46,875 bases of DNA. Source: an uncultured Lachnospiraceae bacterium. Its GTDB lineage: Bacteria; Bacillota; Clostridia; Lachnospirales; Lachnospiraceae. A program made the translations under genes and the position numbers. Position 1 is the stretch's first letter. Every line of letters starts with the position of its first letter. The notes under the pieces are model-generated. The model made no database searches and was not told the origin of the DNA. It worked only from the letters and a program-made list of their open reading frames with translations. Where the stretch lies: contig CANQAR010000017.1 of the NCBI GenBank assembly GCA_947588845.1, positions 1 through 46,875 of the forward strand, read 5' to 3'. This document shows positions 24,588-30,993 of the stretch, one piece after another.

Positions 24588-25457
24588 TTAATCTTTATTC
24601 CCGCTGCAGTAGTAGAGGAAAACATCCTCCAGATTCGGCAATGCGGGAGAGGCTTCTTCGCCCGGGCAGTTTTCGCAGACCATACGCAGATGAACTCCGT
24701 CCGCATCGTGAATCATATTACTGATCTGCATGGCATCGAACTGCTTTGTCATTTGAAGATCGGGAAGCGTCAGCTCCCATACTTTGCCGGCAATCGCCTG
24801 CGTCAGTTCCACTGGTCTGGCCTGTTTCAGCAGAATTCCGTTTTTCAGCAGAAGCACTTCGTTGGCAATAAATTCCACATCCGGTACGATATGTGTAGCC
24901 AGAAGTACGATCCGATTTTCGGAGAATTGGGAGATCAGATTGCGGAAGCGGATGCGCTCCTGCGGGTCAAGCCCGGCAGTCGGTTCATCGAGAATCAGGA
25001 TATCCGGACTGTTCAGCATCGCCTGGGCAATCCCCAGTCTCTGGCGCATTCCCCCGGACAGCGCGCCGATTTTTTTGCGGCGGTGTTCTGTAAGATTTAC
25101 CATTTCCAGAAGTTCCTCTGTCCGGTGTCTGCCAGCAATTTTGGGAATATCCTTCAGGACACAAATATAGGCCATGAAATCTTCCACGGTAAAATTTTTA
25201 TAGAACTGAGGATATTGGGGAAGATAGCCGATATGTCTCAAAAATTCTGTTCCCATCTTCTCAACATCCTGTCCGTCAATCAGCAGACGGCCGGAGCTTT
25301 TTTGCAGGATACCGATAAAAATATTGATCAGCGTGGTTTTTCCTGCTCCGTTTGGCCCCAGGAGGCCATAGACCCCATGCTCCAATGTGGCGGTAAACTG
25401 GTTCAGGACGCATTTGCGGCCGTAGTATTTGCTGACGTTCTGAAATTCTACTTTCAT
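24588..25457 (-). CDS. ABC transporter ATP-binding protein
   Basis: A 289-aa exporter-type ATPase. Walker A is GPNGAGKTT, the Q-loop is in LPQYPQFYKNFTV, the signature is LSGGMRQR, Walker B plus catalytic Glu is ILILDEPTAGLDP, and the H-loop is ATHIV. Residues after about 215 are a C-terminal extension ending in NLEDVFLYYC, as in BcrA/CcmA-type exporters. The ATG overlaps the stop of the upstream secreted-protein gene by 4 nt, so the two are translationally coupled. It energises the two permeases downstream. Confidence 0.93.
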   Translation of the reverse strand: MKVEFQNVSKYYGRKCVLNQFTATLEHGVYGLLGPNGAGKTTLINIFIGILQKSSGRLLIDGQDVEKMGTEFLRHIGYLPQYPQFYKNFTVEDFMAYICVLKDIPKIAGRHRTEELLEMVNLTEHRRKKIGALSGGMRQRLGIAQAMLNSPDILILDEPTAGLDPQERIRFRNLISQFSENRIVLLATHIVPDVEFIANEVLLLKNGILLKQARPVELTQAIAGKVWELTLPDLQMTKQFDAMQISNMIHDADGVHLRMVCENCPGEEASPALPNLEDVFLYYCSGNKD

Positions 25458-26638
25458 TGCTTATCCCCCAGAATTGTGGACCATGTTTCTGTGATCAGCA
25501 CATCGTCCGGGAAATCGGATGCATTGCGGGGAACGGACAGAACACTTAAAATATGTGTGCCGTTCAGAGCGCTGGAATCCAACTTTACATCCAGGCGGCT
25601 GGCAAGTCCGCTTTTCAGGTTCCGATCCACGCAGCAGGAGCCTTCATGCCAGAGGGGGACGTAATCCAGAAACAGCGTTGTGCGGTATCGGACGCCGGGA
25701 TGGCCCAGAAGGATATGGGAAAGTTTCGTTCCATCTTCGCTGAGTGAACAATTTTGGAAAACTCGTGTACTCAGTTCGCCGATCGAGGCTGTCGGCGTCC
25801 CTGTTCCGTCCGACAAATAGCTGTCAATGTTTTCCGGAGTCAGCTCTTCCTCTGAGACGGACAGGTTTCTGAGAATCGAGACATTGCTGCCCGCGGCAGG
25901 CTGTGTGGGAACGGCGTCGGTCTCAAAAGCAAGAGATACATAGTTTTCAAGGAAATTCTGGGAAGTCCCCAGAGGCAGCTCTTTCGTTTCATCGAAAGAC
26001 TGCGGGGTAAGGCTTAAAATGGTAAGGGTGAGTGTTTCTCCTGCTTTCCCTGTGACTGGCTCCAGATAAAACGAAAAATTCTTCCGTACATTGTCCGTAA
26101 GGCTCAGCCGATGCAGATAAGCACAGGTCCCCTCGCTTTCGATCCGGTATGGCTGCGGAATCCCATCTAGAAAAAGCAGAAAGCCGCAGGTTGCCCCAAG
26201 CCCGCTTCCTTCGGCGTAATACGGAAGTTCCAGGGTCCCTCCGGTATAAGTAAAAGTCCTGCTGCCAGACCCGTGAACGATGGAACCGTGCGGAATATTT
26301 TCTGCATCCGCATTCTCAGCGAAAAGATTCTCTGTATCGGCCAAGAGACTGTCCGGGAAAAAGTCCGCAGCATTTTCAGTGTCCACATCCTGGGAGAAAA
26401 GATTCTCTGTATCGGCCAAGAGACTGCCCGGGGAAGCGTTCGCAGCATTTTCAGCGTCCACATCCTGGGAGAAAAGATTCTCTGCATCGGAAAAGAGACT
26501 GTCCGGGGAAACGTCCGCAGCATTTTCAGCTTCCATCTCCTCGGCGAAAAGATTTTCTGCAGCCTGATTGCCGCAGACGGAAAGGCAGAGCAGGCTGCCC
26601 GCCAGTAAAATAGATAGAAAATGTTTGTTCTTTGACAT
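25454..26638 (-). CDS. Secreted protein with N-terminal 25-aa repeats, first gene of ABC operon
   Basis: A 394-aa exported protein. The signal peptide KNKHFLSILLAGSLLCLSVC could be a lipoprotein signal (Cys22), though Val at -1 is unusual. Residues 38-112 are three tandem 25-aa repeats of the type ENAADVSPDSLFSDAENLFS. The remaining 280 residues are beta-rich with motifs TFTYTGGTLELPYYAEG and LGHPGVRYRTTLFLDYVPLW, like an extracellular immunoglobulin-type fold. AAAGGAG before the ATG is partly paired in a hairpin. It is translationally coupled to the ABC ATPase. No family was recognised; its position suggests a surface partner or substrate-capture protein of the exporter. Confidence 0.7.
   Translation of the reverse strand: MSKNKHFLSILLAGSLLCLSVCGNQAAENLFAEEMEAENAADVSPDSLFSDAENLFSQDVDAENAANASPGSLLADTENLFSQDVDTENAADFFPDSLLADTENLFAENADAENIPHGSIVHGSGSRTFTYTGGTLELPYYAEGSGLGATCGFLLFLDGIPQPYRIESEGTCAYLHRLSLTDNVRKNFSFYLEPVTGKAGETLTLTILSLTPQSFDETKELPLGTSQNFLENYVSLAFETDAVPTQPAAGSNVSILRNLSVSEEELTPENIDSYLSDGTGTPTASIGELSTRVFQNCSLSEDGTKLSHILLGHPGVRYRTTLFLDYVPLWHEGSCCVDRNLKSGLASRLDVKLDSSALNGTHILSVLSVPRNASDFPDDVLITETWSTILGDKQ
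26303..26527 (-). repeat. Three tandem 75-bp in-frame repeats
   Basis: Three 75-bp units encode 25-aa repeats (ENAA..P.SL..D.ENLF) just after the signal peptide. An incomplete unit (AENLFAEEMEA) precedes them. Confidence 0.85.
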
Positions 26639-26648
26639 AAAAAACTCT

Positions 26649-26668
26649 CCTTTATCGAAATGATAAGG
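26649..26668 (-). promoter_or_regulatory. RBS-masking hairpin of the ABC operon
   Basis: On the minus strand CCTTATC pairs with GATAAAGG, and the right arm contains the first bases of the AAAGGAG ribosome binding site. Upstream on the same strand are two TTGAC boxes 11 bp apart (26687-26703). Confidence 0.4.
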
Positions 26669-26730
26669 AAAGTTTAGAAATCAGAAGTCAAGAAAGGGTC
26701 AAGTTTTCAAAATTTGTTTGGGATGCTTTT

Positions 26731-26873
26731 GTTACAGTTCACTCCCCCACTAAGCTCGAGGTGATTTCCGGACATCTTGTTCGGAAATCCCGAGGTCTGA
26801 GGCGCGAAATGCCACGAAAGTGGCATTTCTGTGCATCGCGGAGCGTTGTTACGTTCACGGAGTGAACAGTAAC
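26731..26873 (-). repeat. Dispersed element A, full length, best-preserved ends
   Basis: A 143-bp element. The ends GTTACAGTTCACTCC (26731-26745) and GGAGTGAACAGTAAC (26859-26873) are inverted repeats with one mismatch. Internal hairpins are AAATGCCAC/GTGGCATTT and GATTTCCGGACA/TGTTCGGAAATC (wobble pairs). It separates the ABC operon from the divergent ATPase gene. Confidence 0.85.
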
Positions 26874-27053
26874 ATGCTTTTATGATACAGGCCGGGAAGA
26901 GAGTTGTAAAATTCGTAAATTTGCAGTATTATAAGAGATGCTTATTAATGAACTAACAATTTATCCGATATACGCTTCGCGAGGGTGCTGCGTGCAAAAC
27001 TCGCAGACGGGTTTTGTAAAAATAACGGAGATTGGGGGAAGGGGTGTGGAAGC

Positions 27054-28772
27054 ATGACATCAGGAAAGAAAAAACTTCCCATTGGAATTGAATTTTTTAA
27101 AGACTTTAAGAGAGAAGGGTTTTATTATGTGGATAAGACAGGCTTTATCCGTGATCTGATAAACTCGCGGGGGAGTGTAAACCTGATCACACGCCCAAGG
27201 CGCTTTGGGAAAAGCCTGAATATGGATATGCTGAAAAGTTTTTTTGAATTTGGCGCGGACATCTCCCTGTTTGAGGGACTGGAAATATTTCAGGAAAAAG
27301 CGATCTGCGAACGGTATATGGGGAAGTACCCGGTCATCTCTGTCAGTCTGAAGGATGTGGCCGGAACGGATTTCCGGACGGCCTGTGATATGCTGGGAGC
27401 TGCTGTCAGTGAAGAGACGAGACGTATCGGACAGTTTCTGGAAACAGACCGCCTGACACAATTCGAAGAGAAAAGACTCCATGTCCTGATGGACGGCGAT
27501 TTTGAAAAGCCGGCTTATCTTTATAACAGTCTGCGTTTTTTGACGGAATTACTTTACAGATATTATGGAATCCCTGTGATCGTTTTAATTGACGAGTATG
27601 ATGTGCCGCTGGACAAGGCCTGCCAGTTCGGCTATTATACGGAGATGGTTCATCTTCTCCGTTCTCTGTTCAGCCAGGTATTTAAGACAAACCAGAATCT
27701 GTATTTTGCGGTAATCACAGGATGCCTTCGAATTGCCAGGGAGAGCATATTTACAGGACTCAATAATTTTAAAGTGAGAACCATCTCCGACATGGATTTT
27801 GCGGAGTATTTTGGTTTTACAGACAGTGAAGTAAAGGATATGCTGCGCTACTATGGACTGGAATCTTCTTATGCGCAGATTCGGGAATGGTATGATGGGT
27901 ATCGTTTTGGGAATACGAATGTGTACTGCCCCTGGGACGTGATAAACCAGTGCGATAAACTCCGGGTGTGTGCCGACGCCCCCATGGAAGCGCACTGGGA
28001 AAACAGCAGCAGCAACGCAATCGTGCAGGATATCCTTGAAACAGCCACAGAAACTACAAAAAGTGAGATAGAAGCCCTGATTTCCGGTGAAGCGGTGGAA
28101 AAAGTTCTGGTTCCGGAGCTGACTTATACGGATCTGGACAGTGAAGATCAGGAAATTCGCCAGACATATCTGTGGAGCGTATTGTTTGCGACAGGATATC
28201 TGACAGATGCCGCAGCGCCGGAAAATGGAATTCACAAGCTTGTGATCCCAAACCGGGAAGTGCTGGGGATTTATGAGAAACGGATCCGATCCTGGTTTAA
28301 AGTAAAAGTCATGAGGGATACGGACCGGTGGAAGGACTTCTGCGATGCGGTAAAAACGGGAGCATATGAGGAAGTACGGAAGTTATTTAATGAGTTTATG
28401 GCGGATTCCATCAGTATACGAGATACTTGTGTAAAAAAAGAAATGAAAGAAAACTTTTATCATGGCATGTTTCTTGGTCTTCTTCGGGCAGAAGGAAGCT
28501 GGAACGTCAAGTCGAATGTGGAATCTGGCACAGGTTATACGGATATCCTGCTGGAGATTCCGGCAGCCGGAATCGGCTGTGTCATAGAGGTAAAATATGC
28601 GGAAAATGGAAAATTTGACCAGGCCTGTGCCAGCGCCATGGAGCAGATTGAAAAAGGCGCGTATGTTGATGCGCTGAAACAGGATGGGATGCGGACGATT
28701 CACAAATATGGAATCGCATGTTATAAGAAAACCTGCCAGATAGCATACTGCCTGGAAACAGTGTCTCTATAG
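27054..28772 (+). CDS. AAA-ATPase-like protein with PD-(D/E)XK nuclease-like domain (DUF1703 type)
   Basis: A 572-aa protein of the AAA-ATPase-like/DUF1703 group. It opens with KKLPIGIEFFKDF and YYVDKTGFI. The nucleotide site is RPRRFGKSLNMDML and Walker B is VIVLIDEYDVPLD. NLYFAVITGCLRIARESIFT is the sensor-1-like region. The C-terminus carries a PD-(D/E)XK-like core: GYTDILLEIP and CVIEVKYA (E-x-K). The ATG at 27054 follows AGGGG. Such genes are strongly amplified in Lachnospiraceae and Bacteroidetes and have no proven function. A defence or mobile-element role is only speculation. Confidence 0.88.
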   Translation: MTSGKKKLPIGIEFFKDFKREGFYYVDKTGFIRDLINSRGSVNLITRPRRFGKSLNMDMLKSFFEFGADISLFEGLEIFQEKAICERYMGKYPVISVSLKDVAGTDFRTACDMLGAAVSEETRRIGQFLETDRLTQFEEKRLHVLMDGDFEKPAYLYNSLRFLTELLYRYYGIPVIVLIDEYDVPLDKACQFGYYTEMVHLLRSLFSQVFKTNQNLYFAVITGCLRIARESIFTGLNNFKVRTISDMDFAEYFGFTDSEVKDMLRYYGLESSYAQIREWYDGYRFGNTNVYCPWDVINQCDKLRVCADAPMEAHWENSSSNAIVQDILETATETTKSEIEALISGEAVEKVLVPELTYTDLDSEDQEIRQTYLWSVLFATGYLTDAAAPENGIHKLVIPNREVLGIYEKRIRSWFKVKVMRDTDRWKDFCDAVKTGAYEEVRKLFNEFMADSISIRDTCVKKEMKENFYHGMFLGLLRAEGSWNVKSNVESGTGYTDILLEIPAAGIGCVIEVKYAENGKFDQACASAMEQIEKGAYVDALKQDGMRTIHKYGIACYKKTCQIAYCLETVSL

Positions 28773-28801
28773 ATAGTGGGATAATGCTAAGGCAGTCGTA
28801 T

Positions 28802-28831
28802 TCCGTTAAATTATCGAGCGTGGATTGAAAT
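28802..28831 (+). repeat. Orphan CRISPR-like repeat unit 2
   Basis: 29 of 30 bases match 14921-14950; it ends GCGTGGATTGAAAT. It lies 15 nt before the start codon of the next gene, directly followed by its AAAGGAG site. Confidence 0.55.
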
Positions 28832-28846
28832 AAAGGAGTGAATAAA

Positions 28847-29320
28847 ATGAAACAGGGAACCAAACGGGAAATGAGAAGAAAAGACAGGCAGCTTTCGCCA
28901 AAAGAGGCGGAAGAGGTTCTTTTGGCCGGCAAGTATGGGATTTTATCCATCATATGTGAGGACGGCTGTCCTTACGGTCTTCCGCTCAGTTATGCGTATG
29001 ATGACGGAAAGCTGTATTTTCACCACACCGCGGAACCGGGGCTGCTGAATGACAGTGTCTCCGGGGAGGTCAGGGCGTGCTTTACGGTTGTAGGGAGTAC
29101 GGAGCTGCTTCCGGAGAAATTTTCCACGAAGTATGAGAGCGTGATTGCTTTCGGAAAACTCAAAAAGAGTGAGGACAAGCTGGGGGCTCTGATGCGCCTG
29201 GTCAGAAAATTCAGCCCTGATTTTGAAGAGAAGGGCAGGCGGTACGCGGCATCATCGCTGGACGAGGTGACAGTCTACGAATTTGAGATTGAGCAGATGA
29301 CCGGAAAAGCGAGAAGATAA
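28847..29320 (+). CDS. Pyridoxamine 5'-phosphate oxidase-family protein (NimA-like)
   Basis: A 157-aa split-barrel flavin-binding protein. MRRKDRQLSPKEAEEVLLAG is the usual start of clostridial NimA-like proteins. GILSIICEDGCPYGLPLSYAY and LYFHHTAEPGLLNDSV form the FMN-binding barrel, and SVIAFGKLKK follows. Members of this family include 5-nitroimidazole reductases, but most are uncharacterised FMN or heme-binding proteins. The ATG at 28847 follows AAAGGAG at 8 nt. Its leader is formed by the orphan CRISPR-like unit. Confidence 0.85.
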   Translation: MKQGTKREMRRKDRQLSPKEAEEVLLAGKYGILSIICEDGCPYGLPLSYAYDDGKLYFHHTAEPGLLNDSVSGEVRACFTVVGSTELLPEKFSTKYESVIAFGKLKKSEDKLGALMRLVRKFSPDFEEKGRRYAASSLDEVTVYEFEIEQMTGKARR

Positions 29321-29405
29321 AAACCGGTATTGGCTGCGTGCTGCGGAATATCCGGCAGCATAGACTGTGCATACGTAGGAAACAGGACAAAGAGGGATTG
29401 ACGGA

Positions 29406-30560
29406 ATGTGTAAGCCAAATATAATAGAAGTGAATGATCTGGATCTGGAGGAGCTGCGTCCTTATCTTTGCAGGTCAGAGGTCCAGCTGCTGCGGTATTA
29501 TGAACCGGCTCCGGGTATTTTTCTTGCTGAGAGTCCGCGTGTTATCGGCCGTGCGCTGGACGCAGGCTATGAGCCGCTCTCTTTGCTGGTTGAGAGAAGC
29601 CTGATCGAGGGGCAGACGAAAGAGATCATCGGACGCTGCGGGGATATTCCGATTTATGTGGCAGATCGGGAAGTCCTCTTGCAGATTACTGGTTTTGGGA
29701 TGACGCAGGGGGTTCTCTGCGCTATGCGAAGACATGCTCTCCCTCCGGTGGAGAAAGTATGTCGCGGGGCGGCCCGCGTCGCCGTGCTGGAGGATGTTGT
29801 GAATCCAACGAATGTCGGGGCGATCTTCCGCTGTGCCGCGGCTTTGAATTTTGATGCTGTGCTGCTGACACCGGCCTGCTGCGACCCTCTTTACCGCCGG
29901 TCTGTGCGTGTGAGTATGGGGACGGTCTTTCAGATTCCGTGGACGTATCTTGATGTGACGGAACCAAACTGTGCAGGTGGGCTGAAGATCGGATCACCAG
30001 CCGGAGGAATGAGTCATCCCGGTGCAGAGTCGGACAATGCAGGAAAGATGAAAACCGTGCCGCCAGCCGGAGGAATGGGTCATCCCGAGGCAGAGCCGGA
30101 CAATGCGGAGAAGATGAAAACCGGACCAGCGACCGGAGGAATGAGTCATCCCGGTGCAGAGCCGGACAATGCGGAGAAGATGAAAACCGTGCCGTCAGCT
30201 GGAGGAATGAGTCATCCCGAGGCAGAGCCGGATCATGAGGGGAAGATGAAAACCGTGTCGTCAGCCGAAGGAATGAGTCATCTGGAAACGGAATCGGACT
30301 ATGTGGGGCAGCTGAAGCGTATGGGATTTGCGACTGCGGCGATGGCTTTGCGCGAGGATTCCTGTTCGGTGGATGATCCGCGGCTGATGAAGGAGGAACG
30401 CCTTGCCGTGATCCTGGGGACCGAGGGGGAAGGGCTGCGGGATTCCACAATAAACGCTTGCGATTATACCGTGATGATCCCGATGACGCACGGGGTGGAC
30501 TCGCTCAATGTGGCGGCGGCGAGCGCAATCGCGTTCTGGCAGCTGGGGAGACGGATTTAA
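29406..30560 (+). CDS. TrmH/SpoU-family RNA methyltransferase with in-frame minisatellite
   Basis: A 384-aa SPOUT methyltransferase for 2'-O-ribose of RNA. The N-terminal L30e-like substrate domain (about 1-115) is followed by SpoU motif 1 (VLEDVVNPTNVGAIFRCAAA), motif 2 (LAVILGTEGEGL) and motif 3 (IPMTHGVDSLNVAAASAIA), which form the knot. Family members are about 260-270 aa; this one is longer because residues 200-308 are five tandem 22-aa repeats (GGMSHP.AE.DNAEKMKTV) inserted between motifs 1 and 2. Catalytic Asn and Arg in NPTNVGAIFR are intact, so the enzyme may still fold with the repeats as a loop. No RBS of strong type is seen. Confidence 0.88.
   Translation: MCKPNIIEVNDLDLEELRPYLCRSEVQLLRYYEPAPGIFLAESPRVIGRALDAGYEPLSLLVERSLIEGQTKEIIGRCGDIPIYVADREVLLQITGFGMTQGVLCAMRRHALPPVEKVCRGAARVAVLEDVVNPTNVGAIFRCAAALNFDAVLLTPACCDPLYRRSVRVSMGTVFQIPWTYLDVTEPNCAGGLKIGSPAGGMSHPGAESDNAGKMKTVPPAGGMGHPEAEPDNAEKMKTGPATGGMSHPGAEPDNAEKMKTVPSAGGMSHPEAEPDHEGKMKTVSSAEGMSHLETESDYVGQLKRMGFATAAMALREDSCSVDDPRLMKEERLAVILGTEGEGLRDSTINACDYTVMIPMTHGVDSLNVAAASAIAFWQLGRRI
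30003..30332 (+). repeat. Five tandem 66-bp repeats inside the SpoU gene
   Basis: 66-bp period (22 codons), five units, all in frame; the last unit is most diverged (EGMSHLETESDYVGQ). A partial unit (GLKIGSPA) precedes the array. Confidence 0.9.
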
Positions 30561-30598
30561 CGTCTGGTCTGATGTACTACGCTCTGCGGGAGAACTGC

Positions 30599-30870
30599 GC
30601 GCCGATTTTGAGTGCCGACGGCACTCGTTCAGAACCGACCGGGCCAGAGTGGAAAGAGGCGTGTGTTTAGCGTCGATTTTGAGTGCCGACGGCACTCGTT
30701 CAGAACCAACCGGGCCAGAGTGGAAAGTGGTGTGTGTTTAGCGCCGATTTTGAGTGCTGGTGGAATTCGTTCAGAACCGACCGGGCCAGAGTGGAAAGAG
30801 GCGTGTGTTTAGCGCCGATTTTGAGTGCCGGTGGAATTCGTTCAGAACGACCGGAATGGAGTGGAGAGCG
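30599..30870 (+). repeat. Non-coding 71-bp tandem array
   Basis: Unit starts at 30599, 30670, 30741 and 30812; the fourth is incomplete. Each unit contains CGATTTTGAGTGC and ACCGGGCCAGAGTGG. Units 1 and 2 have the perfect hairpin GAGTGCC-GAC-GGCACTC, which units 3 and 4 have lost. The period is not a multiple of three, so the frames through it are not a repeat protein. Confidence 0.85.
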
Positions 30871-30993
30871 CAGAGATTCGAAATTGGAGATGTGTGCAGG
30901 CATGCGGTAAATCATTGTCTGCAAAAATCAATGGCAGAAAGATTAAAAGAAAATGGGAATTTCTTTCCCATATAAATCAAGGAGGATATTTAA

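Noticed and set aside
14921-28831. A CRISPR array
   Set aside because: Only single repeat-like units exist; there are no regularly spaced copies, spacers or cas genes.
30508-30910. Overlapping small ORFs through the 71-bp tandem array
   Set aside because: The period is not a multiple of three, so each unit is read in a different frame; the apparent protein repeats are a by-product of the DNA repeat.
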